A DNA stretch of 64,000 bases from Streptococcus oralis Uo5 (GTDB lineage Bacteria; Bacillota; Bacilli; Lactobacillales; Streptococcaceae), in the NCBI RefSeq assembly GCF_000253155.1, contig NC_015291.1:839001-903000 (forward strand), given 5' to 3'. This document shows positions 7,725 through 17,605 of this stretch, piece after piece. Position 1 is the stretch's first letter. The number at the start of each line of letters is the position of its first letter. The notes under the pieces were generated by a model, which was not told where the DNA came from, searched no databases, and saw nothing but the letters and a program-made list of their open reading frames with translations. The position numbers and the translations under genes were made by a program.

Positions 7725-9377
7725 ATGGAAGATAAAGTAAATTATTGGATGATAGTTGCAGGTCGTGGTGGCAATGTCTGGTCCTTATTTAAAGAAGAGA
7801 ATATAGCTTGCATAGATTTTGATTCTAATTTGTCTAGTATTCTAGATTATAAAAATCCTCAAGAATTGAATCAGGGAAAACAGAGAGATAAATTTATTTG
7901 GAAATTTGCTCATGACATAAAAAAAGATGATTACATAATAGCTACCACAGGATTTAAGAAAATTTTAGGAATTGGTCAATGTGTGAAACCTTATTATTTT
8001 GATGAAACAAAATCAAAGTTTAAACATTGTATTGGTGTTAATTGGTTGAAAGTAGATGGTGGATGGGAATACCAAGGTACAAAAGGTGCAAGACAAACCA
8101 TCAACTGGGACAGAAACAAGGAACGTATCAATTTATATAAATCCATTCTAAATGGCACATACAGAAAAAATATAGAGAAAGTTGTTATGAATAAAAATAT
8201 TAACGATTATTTAGATATATTAAGAAAATCCAAAAACCTTATCCTTCGAGGTGCACCTGGTACAGGAAAAACACACCTTGCTATTGATATTGCAAACGAA
8301 TTAACAGATGGCAACAAAGATCAAATCGGCTTTGTACAGTTTCACCCATCTTATGATTATACGGATTTTGTAGAGGGTTTGAGACCGGTATCAAATGGGG
8401 ATGGATCTATTGAGTTTAGGCTACAGGACGGTATTTTTAAAGATTTTTGTCAGAAAGCAAAAGAAGCCCAATTGATTGGAGGACAAGATAATTTTGATGA
8501 GGCTTGGGATTCTTACTTAGAATATATAAATGTTGCTGAAGAAAAAGAATATATAACAAAAACATCTTACTTATCTGTTAATAGTAGACAAAATTTGTCA
8601 GTAAATTATGATAGTGGTGTTCCAGGATGGTCACTACCTCGCAAATATGTTTACGAGTTGTATAAAGATAAAAATTATAATAAGCAAGAATACTACAAAA
8701 GTGGTGGAAAAACTGTCCTAGAAACATTGAGAAAGAGATTTGGTTTGAAAGACTATGTTTCCCCAACAGAAATTGACACAGACAAGAAATTCGTTTTCAT
8801 CATTGATGAAATCAACCGTGGAGAGATTTCTAAGATTTTTGGTGAACTCTTTTTCTCTATTGACCCTGGCTATCGTGGTCAGAAGGGGAGTGTTTCTACT
8901 CAATATACCAATCTACACGAAAACGATGAGAAGTTTTATATCCCCGAAAATGTTTACATCATCGGAACAATGAATGATATTGACCGCTCGGTGGACACCT
9001 TTGATTTTGCTATGCGTCGTCGTTTCCGTTTTGTTGAAATTACTGCTGAAAGTCAACTTGGTATGCTTGATGAAGTGCTTGGTGATAAAGCCGAAGAAGC
9101 TAAAATTCGTCTAAGAAACTTGAATGCTGAAATCGAAAAAGTTCAGGAGTTAAATAGTCATTATCATATCGGTCCAAGTTATTTCCTTAAGTTGAAGGAT
9201 GTGGACTTTGACTATGAATTACTCTGGTCTGATTATCTCAAACCACTTTTGGAGGATTACTTACGGGGTTCTTATGAAGAGTCTGAAACTCTGGCAACAT
9301 TGAAAAAAGCATTTGATCTTACAAATAACGAGCAAACAGTTCAGCAAGATACTGGTGATAATGATGCGGATAACTGA
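7725..9377 (+). CDS. mcrB: McrB-type restriction GTPase
   Basis: 550 residues. McrB proteins form AAA+ rings that use GTP to move along DNA and recruit McrC to cut DNA carrying modified cytosines. Walker A is GAPGTGKT (residues 176-183), Walker B is FIIDEINRG (D361/E362), and the nucleotide-selectivity motif reads MNDIDRS (416-422) where the E. coli family has MNTADR. The arginine-rich AMRRRFRF follows. The N-terminal 150 residues (YWMIVAGRGGNVW, then IIATTGFKKILGIGQ) look like an EVE/PUA-type reader of modified bases rather than the E. coli McrB DNA-binding domain. That would change the recognised modification. Good AGGAG site; overlaps mcrC. Confidence 0.9.
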   Translation: MEDKVNYWMIVAGRGGNVWSLFKEENIACIDFDSNLSSILDYKNPQELNQGKQRDKFIWKFAHDIKKDDYIIATTGFKKILGIGQCVKPYYFDETKSKFKHCIGVNWLKVDGGWEYQGTKGARQTINWDRNKERINLYKSILNGTYRKNIEKVVMNKNINDYLDILRKSKNLILRGAPGTGKTHLAIDIANELTDGNKDQIGFVQFHPSYDYTDFVEGLRPVSNGDGSIEFRLQDGIFKDFCQKAKEAQLIGGQDNFDEAWDSYLEYINVAEEKEYITKTSYLSVNSRQNLSVNYDSGVPGWSLPRKYVYELYKDKNYNKQEYYKSGGKTVLETLRKRFGLKDYVSPTEIDTDKKFVFIIDEINRGEISKIFGELFFSIDPGYRGQKGSVSTQYTNLHENDEKFYIPENVYIIGTMNDIDRSVDTFDFAMRRRFRFVEITAESQLGMLDEVLGDKAEEAKIRLRNLNAEIEKVQELNSHYHIGPSYFLKLKDVDFDYELLWSDYLKPLLEDYLRGSYEESETLATLKKAFDLTNNEQTVQQDTGDNDADN

Positions 9378-10677
9378 TAATCAGCATAAAATTGCTAAAG
9401 AAGATTTTGTCGCAGAATATCCCAAACTAAGTCAAGCTCTTCTTGATAGAACACTGGATAACCTTTCTAGAGAGGATAATATCTTTATTTTTCCAAATGA
9501 TTTGACTCATACTCCTGATTTAGAGAAGGACCAAAAGATTTTTGAAACTGTCAATCAGGAAATTAAGACTGGAAATGTGATTGGTTTTCTGGGGTGTGGT
9601 CAGGAAAAATTGACGATTTCCTCTCGTTTTTCTGATGAAAGTAACGACCATTTTTTACATTATCTTTTGCAAAAGGTTCTTCATATCAATCTCACTAGTT
9701 TAGATGTAGCTTTGTCGCGTGAAGATAAGCTCTATCAACTTTTGATGTATCTCTTCCCCAAGTATCTACAAGCTGCAATTCGAAAAGGTCTTTATAAGGA
9801 ATACCAAAGATTTTCTCATAACGACAGTCATGTAAAGGGAGTGATAGATGTTGGAAATCATCTTAAAAGAAATGTTCCTTTTATGGGAAATACTGCCTAT
9901 ACAACTAGAGAGTTTACTTATGATAATCCACTCATGCAGTTGATTCGACATACGATTGAGTACATAAAGAATCAGAAAAGTTTCGGAGTTCTGCTCGATA
10001 GTAATCGTGAAAATATGACAGAAATTGCGCGTGTAACTCCAGCTTATAAACTAGCTAATCGTGCCAAGATTATCAGAATGAATAAAATCAAACCCATCCG
10101 ACACGCCTATTTCAGAGAGTATAAAAAATTACAGGAACTCTGCTTGATGATTCTGAGTAGAGAAAAGCATGGTCTTGGCCCTCAATCTCAAAGGGTACAT
10201 GGTATTCTCTTTGATGTTGCCTGGCTTTGGGAAGAGTATGTCTACACCTTGTTGCCAAAAGGTTTCATCCATCCACGAAATAAGGATAAGACGGACGGAA
10301 TTTCAGTATTTTCTAATCGTGAAAGAAAAGTATTTCCAGATTTTTATCATAAAGAGTTAAAAATAGTTCTAGATGCAAAATATAAAAAACTGGAGTTTAC
10401 TGAAAAAGGGATCAATCGCGAGGACTTGTTCCAGTTGATTTCCTATTCATATATTTTAGAAGCTGGGAAAACTTGGAAAGCAGGATTGATTTTTCCTAGT
10501 ATGGAGCAGTCAGTAAATAGTGAAATAGGAAAACTAGCTGGCTATGGAGCTCAATTGAAGAAGTGGTCTATCCAAATCCCTCAGAATGCCTCATCCTATA
10601 GTGCATTTTGTAAAATGATGGAAAATTCAGAAGAAAATTTTAAAGCGATTATTGATGAAGAAGTGGGGAGAAAGTAA
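9361..10677 (+). CDS. mcrC: McrC endonuclease subunit
   Basis: About 438 residues from the ATG at 9361, which overlaps the end of mcrB by 17 bases; a longer in-frame start at 9313 would overlap by 65 and is less likely. McrC is the nuclease of the McrBC complex and stimulates McrB GTP hydrolysis. The C-terminal domain has the PD-(D/E)xK core: P326-D327 in FPDFYHKEL and D338-A-K340 in VLDAKYKK. The N-terminal part matches the McrC beta-barrel region, with the VHGILFDVAWLWEEYV segment before the nuclease domain. No damage is visible, so the pair should be active. Confidence 0.9.
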   Translation: MMRITDNQHKIAKEDFVAEYPKLSQALLDRTLDNLSREDNIFIFPNDLTHTPDLEKDQKIFETVNQEIKTGNVIGFLGCGQEKLTISSRFSDESNDHFLHYLLQKVLHINLTSLDVALSREDKLYQLLMYLFPKYLQAAIRKGLYKEYQRFSHNDSHVKGVIDVGNHLKRNVPFMGNTAYTTREFTYDNPLMQLIRHTIEYIKNQKSFGVLLDSNRENMTEIARVTPAYKLANRAKIIRMNKIKPIRHAYFREYKKLQELCLMILSREKHGLGPQSQRVHGILFDVAWLWEEYVYTLLPKGFIHPRNKDKTDGISVFSNRERKVFPDFYHKELKIVLDAKYKKLEFTEKGINREDLFQLISYSYILEAGKTWKAGLIFPSMEQSVNSEIGKLAGYGAQLKKWSIQIPQNASSYSAFCKMMENSEENFKAIIDEEVGRK

Positions 10678-10692
10678 TCTCTTCGCTTTTTT
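10665..10692 (+). terminator. Probable terminator of mcrBC
   Basis: GGGGAGA (10665-10671) pairs with TCTCTTC (10678-10684), two G-U pairs included, followed by GC and seven T. The stem overlaps the mcrC stop codon. Confidence 0.5.
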
Positions 10693-10744
10693 TGCTATTT
10701 ATATAAGTAATTCCCGAACAATATAATTTGATTATTAAAAATAT

Positions 10745-10773
10745 TTGACAAAAACTGTACCTTTGTTTATAAT
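10745..10773 (+). promoter_or_regulatory. Consensus promoter of guaC
   Basis: Perfect TTGACA (10745-10750), 17-base spacer and perfect TATAAT (10768-10773). It predicts a start near 10780, giving a leader of about 70 bases before the guaC start codon. Confidence 0.9.
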
Positions 10774-10780
10774 TAATTAA

Positions 10781-10850
10781 GGAAACGTCGGAAAAGACGT
10801 AGGGATGCGCAAGCATAGGTAGGTCATTATAAAAGAAACGAGACATCGAT
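10781..10850 (+). promoter_or_regulatory. Structured leader RNA of guaC
   Basis: The leader carries two small hairpins in tandem: ACGTC (10785-10789) with GACGT (10796-10800) around GGAAAA, then ATGC (10805-10808) with GCAT (10813-10816) around a GCAA tetraloop, followed by AGGTAGG. There is no convincing ribosome site just before the start codon (GAAACGAG is the nearest). It does not show the three-way junction of purine riboswitches. A cis-regulatory role in response to purines is an inference from position and structure. Confidence 0.45.
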
Positions 10851-11837
10851 ATGTTAAATGAATTTCCAATTTTTGATTACGAAGATATTCAGTTGATTCC
10901 TAATAAATGTGTCATTAAAAGCCGTGCAGAAGCAGACACGAGTGTCACACTTGGAAATCACACTTTCAAACTACCTGTTGTACCTGCAAATATGCAGACG
11001 ATTTTGGATGAGAATGTAGCAGAGCAACTGGCTAAAGATGGCTACTTCTACATTATGCATCGTTTTGATGAGGCTGGGCGCATTCCTTTTATCAAACGCA
11101 TGCACGATCAAGGGCTCATTGCTTCCATTTCTGTCGGTGTTAAGGACTACGAGTATGATTTTGTTAGCCGACTCAAGGCTGATGCTCCTGAGTATATCAC
11201 GATTGACATTGCCCATGGTCATGCGGATAGCGTGATTTCTATGATTCAACACATCAAGAAAGAATTACCAGACACTTTTGTCATTGCTGGTAACGTAGGA
11301 ACACCAGAAGCTGTGCGTGAATTGGAAAATGCTGGAGCGGATGCCACTAAGGTTGGAATCGGTCCTGGTAAGGTTTGTATTACCAAGGTCAAGACAGGTT
11401 TTGGCACAGGTGGCTGGCAGTTGGCAGCCCTTCGCTGGTGTGCTAAGGCTGCTCGCAAACCGATCATCGCTGATGGTGGCATTCGTACTCATGGTGATAT
11501 TGCCAAGTCTATCCGTTTCGGTGCCAGCATGGTCATGATTGGTTCCCTATTTGCAGGACATATCGAAAGCCCTGGAAAGACAATCGAAGTTGATGGGGAA
11601 CAGTTCAAAGAATACTATGGTTCAGCTTCTCAATACCAAAAGGGAGCATATAAAAATGTGGAAGGTAAGCGAATCTTACTGCCTGCTAAAGGGCATTTGC
11701 AAGACACCCTTACTGAGATGGAACAGGACTTGCAAAGTGCTATCTCTTATGCAGGTGGACGCAAGGTTGCTGACCTCAAACACGTTGATTATGTTATCGT
11801 GAAAAACTCTATCTGGAACGGGGATGCTTCCCACTAA
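10851..11837 (+). CDS. guaC: GMP reductase
   Basis: 328 residues. It reduces GMP to IMP with NADPH, returning guanine nucleotides to the purine pool. IMPDH/GMPR barrel features are [20 protein letters not shown] near residue 39, the catalytic loop [20 protein letters not shown] (about 174-193) with the active cysteine, and [20 protein letters not shown] (about 205-224). There is no CBS insertion, which separates it from IMP dehydrogenase. Core gene with its own strong promoter and an unusual leader. Confidence 0.95.
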   Translation: MLNEFPIFDYEDIQLIPNKCVIKSRAEADTSVTLGNHTFKLPVVPANMQTILDENVAEQLAKDGYFYIMHRFDEAGRIPFIKRMHDQGLIASISVGVKDYEYDFVSRLKADAPEYITIDIAHGHADSVISMIQHIKKELPDTFVIAGNVGTPEAVRELENAGADATKVGIGPGKVCITKVKTGFGTGGWQLAALRWCAKAARKPIIADGGIRTHGDIAKSIRFGASMVMIGSLFAGHIESPGKTIEVDGEQFKEYYGSASQYQKGAYKNVEGKRILLPAKGHLQDTLTEMEQDLQSAISYAGGRKVADLKHVDYVIVKNSIWNGDASH

Positions 11838-11864
11838 TGGACGCTTAGTCCACCCATAAAAAAC

Positions 11865-11893
11865 TTGTTATTAGAGCAAATTTCTGTTATAAT
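11865..11893 (+). promoter_or_regulatory. Promoter of tRNA-Arg
   Basis: TTGTTA (11865-11870), 17-base spacer, TATAAT (11888-11893). It ends 11 bases before the mature 5' end of the tRNA. Confidence 0.8.
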
Positions 11894-11904
11894 AAGACAA
11901 GTTT

Positions 11905-11976
11905 CCACCCTTAGTGTAATGGATATCACGTAAGATTCCGGTTCTTGAGATGGGGGTTCGATTCCCTCAGGGTGGA
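11905..11976 (+). tRNA. tRNA-Arg(CCG)
   Basis: A 72-base cloverleaf. The acceptor stem is CCACCCT (11905-11911) with AGGGTGG (11969-11975) and discriminator A. The anticodon arm TAAGA/TCTTG encloses the loop TTCCGGT, giving anticodon CCG for the rare arginine codon CGG. The T-arm GGGGG/CCCTC encloses TTCGATT. No CCA is encoded. It has its own promoter and is followed by a hairpin terminator. Confidence 0.93.
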
Positions 11977-11991
11977 TGTAAATAGCCTAAG

Positions 11992-12013
11992 AAAGCCTTA
12001 AATAAGGCTTTTT
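11992..12013 (+). terminator. Terminator of tRNA-Arg
   Basis: AAAGCCTT (11992-11999), a 4-base loop and AAGGCTTT (12004-12011) with a run of T and the continuation CTTT. Confidence 0.75.
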
Positions 12014-12074
12014 CTTTATTTCTCCCCAAATTTGTCCCTAAAATTGAAAAGTTTGTTTTAAAAAATGCTCAATT

Positions 12075-12124
12075 CCCCTCTAGTCCCGTTTTAAAGTGAC
12101 TCAGGGGGCTTTTTTTGATATAAT
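12075..12124 (+). promoter_or_regulatory. Second terminator-like hairpin overlapping the rnc promoter
   Basis: CCCCT (12075-12079) pairs with AGGGG (12103-12107), with inner AGTC/GACT pairs, followed by seven T at 12110-12116. The same stretch carries an rnc promoter: GTGACT (12096-12101), 17 bases, TATAAT (12119-12124) with extended TGA. Both functions can coexist, insulating rnc from upstream transcription. Confidence 0.6.
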
Positions 12125-12158
12125 AAGAAGGACTGTTATCAGTTAGAAAGAGGTTAGT

Positions 12159-12857
12159 ATGAAAGAATTACAAACTGTACTGAAGAAGCGTTTTGCAATC
12201 GAATTTGCAGACAAAAACTTACTAGAAACGGCCTTTACTCATACGAGTTATGCCAATGAGCACCGCCTCTTAAAAATTTCACACAATGAGCGCTTGGAAT
12301 TTTTAGGAGACGCTGTTCTGCAATTATTGATTTCAGAATATCTGTATAAAAAATATCCTAAGAAACCAGAGGGAGATTTGTCCAAACTCCGTGCTATGAT
12401 TGTCCGCGAGGAGAGTTTGGCTGGTTTTGCGCGTGATTGCCAGTTTGATCAGTTTATCAAGCTAGGAAAAGGGGAAGAAAAGTCTGGTGGGCGCAATCGT
12501 GACACCATTCTTGGTGATGCCTTTGAAGCCTTTCTGGGTGCTTTGCTTTTAGACAAGGATGTGGCTAGGGTAAAAGAGTTTATCTATCAGGTCATGATTC
12601 CCAAGGTTGAAGCAGGTGACTTTGAAATGATTAAGGATTACAAGACACATCTGCAAGAGTTGCTTCAGGTCAATGGCGATGTGGATATTCGTTACCAGGT
12701 GACCTCTGAAACGGGACCTGCTCATGATAAGGTTTTTGATGTAGAAGTCCTGGTTGAAGGCAGGAGTATTGGAAAAGGTCAAGGCCGTTCTAAAAAATTG
12801 GCAGAGCAAGAGGCCGCAAAAAATGCAGTTGAGAAGGGGCTGAATTCATGTATTTAA
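12159..12857 (+). CDS. rnc: Ribonuclease III
   Basis: 232 residues. It cuts double-stranded RNA in rRNA maturation and mRNA turnover. The catalytic signature [13 protein letters not shown] (about residues 42-54) and the second acidic cluster [14 protein letters not shown] (about 116-129) carry the metal-binding Glu/Asp residues. The last 70 residues are a double-stranded RNA binding domain ending in [16 protein letters not shown]. It overlaps the smc start by 10 bases, so the two are coupled, as in other streptococci. Confidence 0.97.
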   Translation: MKELQTVLKKRFAIEFADKNLLETAFTHTSYANEHRLLKISHNERLEFLGDAVLQLLISEYLYKKYPKKPEGDLSKLRAMIVREESLAGFARDCQFDQFIKLGKGEEKSGGRNRDTILGDAFEAFLGALLLDKDVARVKEFIYQVMIPKVEAGDFEMIKDYKTHLQELLQVNGDVDIRYQVTSETGPAHDKVFDVEVLVEGRSIGKGQGRSKKLAEQEAAKNAVEKGLNSCI

Positions 12858-15800
12858 AGGAAATTGAGATTCAGGGATTCAAGTCCTTTGCTGACAAGAC
12901 CAAGGTCGTTTTTGATCAAGGCGTGACAGCTGTTGTTGGGCCAAATGGATCTGGAAAGTCAAATATCACGGAAAGTCTGCGATGGGCCTTGGGAGAGTCC
13001 AGTGTCAAGAGTCTTCGTGGTGGTAAGATGCCTGATGTCATTTTTGCTGGGACTGAAAGCCGCAAACCGCTCAATTATGCCTCTGTTGTCGTGACCTTGG
13101 ATAATGAAGATGGTTTTATCAAGGATGCGGGGCAAGTCATTAAGGTAGAACGTCATATTTACCGTAGTGGTGATAGTGAGTATCGAATTGATGGCAAAAA
13201 AGTCCGTCTGCGCGATGTACATGACCTTTTCTTGGATACTGGTTTGGGACGTGATTCCTTCTCTATTATTTCCCAAGGGAAGGTTGAGGAGATTTTCAAC
13301 TCCAAACCAGAGGAACGCCGTGCCATTTTTGAAGAAGCTGCTGGAGTTTTAAAGTACAAAACTCGTAGAAAAGAAACAGAAAGCAAACTGCAACAAACTC
13401 AAGACAATCTAGACCGTTTAGAGGATATTATCTATGAGTTGGACAATCAAATCAAGCCTCTTGCCAAACAAGCAGAGAATGCTAGGAAGTTTCTAGACTT
13501 GGATGGTCAACGTAAGGCGATTTACTTGGATGTACTGGTTGCCCAAATCAAGGAAAACAAGGCTGAACTAGAGCTGACGGAAGAAGAACTAACTCAGGTT
13601 CAGGAACTTTTGACTAGTTATTATCAAAAGCGTGAAGAGTTAGAAGAAGAAAATCAAAGTCTTAAAAAGAAACGCCAAGATCTCCAAGCTCAAATATCCA
13701 AAGACCAAGGAAGTTTGATGGATCTGACGAATCTGATAAGTGATTTAGAACGAAAATTAGCCCTATCAAAACTGGAGTCCGAGCAAGTAGCCCTCAATCA
13801 ACAAGAAGCACAAGCCCGTTTGACTGCTTTGGAAGATAAGAGAAAGACTCTAAGTAAAGAGAAATCTGAAAAAGAAGTGAACTTGGCACAGTTAGAGGAA
13901 AATCTAGCTGAAAATAACAAGGAACTCAATCGTTTAGAAGCAGAATTGCTAGCTTTTTCTGATGATCCTGACCAGATGATCGAGCTCTTGCGCGAACGCT
14001 TTGTCGCTCTTTTACAAGAAGAAGCGGATGTCTCAAACCAACTGACCCGCATCGAGAATGAACTAGAGAACAGCCGTCAGTTATCTCAAAAACAAGCAGA
14101 GCAACTTGAGAAACTGAAAGAACAATTGGCTACAGCTAAAGAGAAAGCAAGTCAGCAAAAGTCTGAGCTTGAAACTGCCAAGGAGCAGGTTCAGAAATTA
14201 TTGGCTGACTACCAAGCTAGTGCTAAGGAGCAAGAAGAACAAAAAGCCTCTTATCAAGCCCAGCAGAGCCAACTATTTGACCGTCTGGATAGTCTCAAAA
14301 ACAAGCAGGCTAGAGCCCAAAGTTTAGAGAATATCCTTAGAAATCATAGCAACTTTTACGCGGGTGTTAAGAGTGTTCTCCAAGAAAAAGACCGTCTAGG
14401 TGGGATTATTGGTGCAGTTAGTGAACATTTGACCTTTGATGTGCATTATCAAACTGCTTTGGAGATTGCGCTTGGAGCAAGTAGTCAGCACATCATCGTA
14501 GAAGATGAGAACGCGGCGACTAAGGCTATTGATTTCCTTAAGCGCAACAGAGCCGGTCGTGCAACATTTCTTCCGTTGACGACTATCAAGGCTCGTGCGA
14601 TTTCTAGTCAGAATCAAGATGCTATCGCAGCAAGTCCAGGCTTCCTTGGCATGGCAGATGAGTTGGTGTCGTTTGACAAGAGACTAGAAGCTATTTTCAA
14701 AAACTTGTTAGCAACGACAGCAATTTTTGATACTGTAGAACATGCGCGTGCAGCCGCTCGTCAAGTTCGTTACCAGGTTCGTATGGTGACACTGGATGGG
14801 ACAGAGTTGCGTACTGGTGGTTCCTACGCGGGTGGTGCCAATCGTCAAAATAACAGTATTTTCATCAAGCCAGAACTGGAGCAATTGCAAAAAGAAATTG
14901 CTGAAGAAGAAGCTAGTCTGCGTTCAGAAGAAGCGAGTTTGAAGGCCGTGCAAGATGAGATGGCGGTATTGGCAGAAAGATTAGAAGCTATCAAATCTCA
15001 GGGTGAGCAAGCTCGTATTCAGGAGCAAGGTTTGTATCTTGCTTATCAACAAACCAATCAGCAGGTCGAAGAACTGGAAACGCTTTGGAAACTTCAAGAA
15101 GAGGAATTAAATCGCCTTACTGAAGGAGATTGGCAAGTGGATAAGGAAAAATGCCAAGAGCGCCTCGCTACTATCGCCAGTGAAAAGCAAAATCTGGAAG
15201 CTGAGATTGAAGAGATTAAGTCTAATAAAAACGCTATTCAAGAACGCTATCAAAACTTGCAGGAACAAGTAGCGCAAGCACGCTTGCTTAAGTCAGAACT
15301 GCAAGGACAAAAGCGGTATGAAGTGACTGATATTGAACGCCTAGGTAAGGAATTGGATAACCTCAATCTTGAACAAGAGGAAATCCAGCGTCTTCTCCAA
15401 GAAAAGGTTGATAATCTTGAGAAAGTGGATACGGATCTGCTAAGTCAGCAGGCGGAAGAGGCCAAAACTCAGAAAACAAACCTCCAACAAGGTTTGATAC
15501 GCAAGCAGTTTGAGTTGGATGATATCGAAGGTCAGCTGGATGATATTGCCAGCCATTTGGATCAAGCTCGTCAGCAAAATGAAGAGTGGATTCGCAAACA
15601 AACACGTGCTGAAGCCAAGAAAGAAAAGGTCAGCGAACGCTTACGCTATCTACAAGGTCAATTAACTGACCAGTACCAGATCAGCTACACCGAGGCTCTA
15701 GAAAAAGCACATGAGTTGAAAGATCTCAATCTGGCAGAGCAAGAGGTTAAAGATCTTGAGAAAGCTATTCGCTCACTGGGTCCTGTCAACTTGGACGCTA

Positions 15801-16387
15801 TTGACCAGTACGAAGAAGTCCACAACCGTTTGGATTTCCTCAATAGTCAACGAGATGATATTTTGTCTGCGAAAAACCTACTCCTTGAGACCATCACAGA
15901 GATGAATGATGAGGTTAAGGAGCGCTTCAAATCAACCTTTGAGGCTATTCGTGAGTCCTTTAAAGTGACCTTTAGACAGATGTTTGGCGGTGGTCAGGCA
16001 GATTTGATATTGACTGAGGGCGATCTTTTAACAGCTGGTGTGGAGATTTCTGTCCAACCTCCAGGTAAGAAAATCCAATCTCTCAACCTCATGAGTGGTG
16101 GGGAAAAAGCCCTATCTGCTCTGGCTCTGCTCTTCTCAATCATCCGAGTCAAGACTATTCCTTTCGTCATCTTGGACGAGGTGGAGGCGGCGCTAGACGA
16201 AGCCAATGTCAAACGTTTTGGGGATTACCTCAACCGCTTTGACAAGGATAGTCAGTTTATCGTCGTGACCCACCGTAAGGGGACGATGGCAGCAGCGGAT
16301 TCTATCTATGGAGTTACCATGCAAGAATCAGGTGTTTCTAAGATTGTTTCGGTTAAATTAAAAGATTTAGAAGAAACAATAGACTAG
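12848..16387 (+). CDS. smc: Chromosome partition protein SMC
   Basis: 1179 residues, the normal length. SMC is the ATPase core of condensin with ScpA/ScpB and organises the nucleoid. Walker A is [10 protein letters not shown] (about 32-41). Long coiled coils run about 170-490 and 670-1000, split by the hinge (about 510-640, with [11 protein letters not shown] and [13 protein letters not shown]). The C-terminal head has the ABC signature [14 protein letters not shown] and the D-loop region [15 protein letters not shown]. It overlaps rnc and ends in its own terminator. Intact. Confidence 0.97.
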   Translation: MYLKEIEIQGFKSFADKTKVVFDQGVTAVVGPNGSGKSNITESLRWALGESSVKSLRGGKMPDVIFAGTESRKPLNYASVVVTLDNEDGFIKDAGQVIKVERHIYRSGDSEYRIDGKKVRLRDVHDLFLDTGLGRDSFSIISQGKVEEIFNSKPEERRAIFEEAAGVLKYKTRRKETESKLQQTQDNLDRLEDIIYELDNQIKPLAKQAENARKFLDLDGQRKAIYLDVLVAQIKENKAELELTEEELTQVQELLTSYYQKREELEEENQSLKKKRQDLQAQISKDQGSLMDLTNLISDLERKLALSKLESEQVALNQQEAQARLTALEDKRKTLSKEKSEKEVNLAQLEENLAENNKELNRLEAELLAFSDDPDQMIELLRERFVALLQEEADVSNQLTRIENELENSRQLSQKQAEQLEKLKEQLATAKEKASQQKSELETAKEQVQKLLADYQASAKEQEEQKASYQAQQSQLFDRLDSLKNKQARAQSLENILRNHSNFYAGVKSVLQEKDRLGGIIGAVSEHLTFDVHYQTALEIALGASSQHIIVEDENAATKAIDFLKRNRAGRATFLPLTTIKARAISSQNQDAIAASPGFLGMADELVSFDKRLEAIFKNLLATTAIFDTVEHARAAARQVRYQVRMVTLDGTELRTGGSYAGGANRQNNSIFIKPELEQLQKEIAEEEASLRSEEASLKAVQDEMAVLAERLEAIKSQGEQARIQEQGLYLAYQQTNQQVEELETLWKLQEEELNRLTEGDWQVDKEKCQERLATIASEKQNLEAEIEEIKSNKNAIQERYQNLQEQVAQARLLKSELQGQKRYEVTDIERLGKELDNLNLEQEEIQRLLQEKVDNLEKVDTDLLSQQAEEAKTQKTNLQQGLIRKQFELDDIEGQLDDIASHLDQARQQNEEWIRKQTRAEAKKEKVSERLRYLQGQLTDQYQISYTEALEKAHELKDLNLAEQEVKDLEKAIRSLGPVNLDAIDQYEEVHNRLDFLNSQRDDILSAKNLLLETITEMNDEVKERFKSTFEAIRESFKVTFRQMFGGGQADLILTEGDLLTAGVEISVQPPGKKIQSLNLMSGGEKALSALALLFSIIRVKTIPFVILDEVEAALDEANVKRFGDYLNRFDKDSQFIVVTHRKGTMAAADSIYGVTMQESGVSKIVSVKLKDLEETID

Positions 16388-16397
16388 TTACCAAATG

Positions 16398-16426
16398 ATA
16401 GCATCTCTTAGGAGGTGCTATTTTTT
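16398..16426 (+). terminator. Terminator of rnc-smc
   Basis: ATAGCATCTC (16398-16407) pairs with GAGGTGCTAT (16412-16421), one G-U pair, followed by a T-run. Confidence 0.85.
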
Positions 16427-16515
16427 AAAACTAAAGTGCTAAATTTTCACTTAAGGTCAGTTCAGGCGCAGAAAACGACATTTGGGATTTCCTCTTAGCG
16501 AAAAGACTTTCTCTA

Positions 16516-16524
16516 TGATATAAT
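16516..16524 (+). promoter_or_regulatory. Extended -10 promoter giving a leaderless ribF transcript
   Basis: TGA-TATAAT at 16516-16524, followed by AGTTTT and then the ATG at 16531. The usual start 6-7 bases after the -10 falls on the A of the start codon. There is no ribosome site. The -35 (TAGCGA, 16496-16501) is weak, as is common with extended -10 promoters. Confidence 0.65.
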
Positions 16525-16530
16525 AGTTTT

Positions 16531-17457
16531 ATGATTACAACAGTACCTATTAAGAACGAAAAAGACATTGCAGTACCGGGGAAAACAGTCCTTGTACTAG
16601 GTTATTTTGATGGCATCCACAAGGGGCATCAGAAACTTTTTGAAGTGGCTAGTAAGGCTTCAATGAAGGATTATCTGCCAGTTGTCGTGATGACCTTTAC
16701 AGAATCGCCAAAACTTGCCTTACAACCTTATCAACCTGAGCTCATGCTCCATATCGTCAATCACGAGGAACGGGAGCACAAGATGAAGTGGCATGGGGTA
16801 GAGGCTCTATTCTTACTTGACTTCAGTAGCAAATTTGCTAGTCTAACGGGTCAAGAATTCTTTGATACCTATGTTCGAGCTTTAAAACCAGCTATTATCG
16901 TAGCGGGATTTGATTACACCTTTGGCTCAGATAAGAAAACTGCGGATGACCTAAAGGACTATTTTGATGGAGAGATTATCATTGTTCCTCCGGTCGAGGA
17001 CGAAAAGGGCAAGATCAGCTCCACACGGATTCGCCAAGCTATTCTTGATGGAGATGTCAAGGAAGTCAACCATCTACTAGGCACACCTCTCCCAACCCGT
17101 GGAATGGTCGTTCATGGAAATGCTCGTGGGCGTACTATCGGTTATCCAACAGCCAATCTGGTCCTCAGAGATCGGACTTATATGCCAGCAGACGGTGTTT
17201 ATGTAGTCGATATAGAAGTACAACGTCAGAGATATCGTGGAATGGCAAGTGTTGGGAAAAATGTTACTTTTGATGGAGAAGAGCCACGTTTTGAAGTCAA
17301 CATTTTTGACTTTTCAGATGATATTTACGGTGAGACCGTCATGGTCTACTGGCTAGATCGTGTCCGTGATATGGTCAAATTTGACTCCATCGAAGAGCTC
17401 GTAGACCAACTCCAGAAAGACGAAGAGATTGCTCGAAACTGGAAGAATGGAGAATAG
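16531..17457 (+). CDS. ribF: Bifunctional riboflavin kinase / FAD synthetase
   Basis: 308 residues. It converts riboflavin to FMN and then FAD. The N-terminal nucleotidyltransferase domain has GYFDGIHKGHQKLF (about residues 23-36) and the KISSTRIRQAI motif (about 161-171). The C-terminal riboflavin kinase domain carries TRGMVVHGNARGRTIGYPTANL-like residues starting near 190, with the PTAN loop. Usual length. It appears to be translated from a leaderless mRNA. Confidence 0.95.
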   Translation: MITTVPIKNEKDIAVPGKTVLVLGYFDGIHKGHQKLFEVASKASMKDYLPVVVMTFTESPKLALQPYQPELMLHIVNHEEREHKMKWHGVEALFLLDFSSKFASLTGQEFFDTYVRALKPAIIVAGFDYTFGSDKKTADDLKDYFDGEIIIVPPVEDEKGKISSTRIRQAILDGDVKEVNHLLGTPLPTRGMVVHGNARGRTIGYPTANLVLRDRTYMPADGVYVVDIEVQRQRYRGMASVGKNVTFDGEEPRFEVNIFDFSDDIYGETVMVYWLDRVRDMVKFDSIEELVDQLQKDEEIARNWKNGE

Positions 17458-17465
17458 AAAAGTTT

Positions 17466-17505
17466 AAAAAAGTGAACCATATTTTGTGTTTGCTTTTTTA
17501 TTTTT
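17466..17505 (+). terminator. Terminator of ribF
   Basis: AAAAAGTGAAC (17467-17477) pairs with GTTTGCTTTTT (17488-17498), two G-U pairs, followed by further T-rich sequence. Confidence 0.6.
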
Positions 17506-17534
17506 GAAAGAAATTTTAATAGAAAGAAACATAA

Positions 17535-17563
17535 TTGAAGCTTGATTGAAAATCTGTTAAAAT
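17535..17563 (+). promoter_or_regulatory. Promoter of the type I restriction-modification operon
   Basis: TTGAAG (17535-17540), 17 bases, TAAAAT (17558-17563) with extended TGT. It lies 43 bases before the first hsdM start codon. Confidence 0.65.
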
Positions 17564-17605
17564 AGTGATATTCATAATTTTAAAAACCAAAGAAAAGAGA
17601 CTAAT

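Noticed and set aside
9313..9360. Longer start for mcrC
   Set aside because: It would overlap mcrB by 65 bases without a ribosome site; the ATG at 9361 is the better coupled start.
10781..10850. Purine riboswitch in front of guaC
   Set aside because: The two small hairpins do not form the closing stem and paired loops of the purine aptamer.
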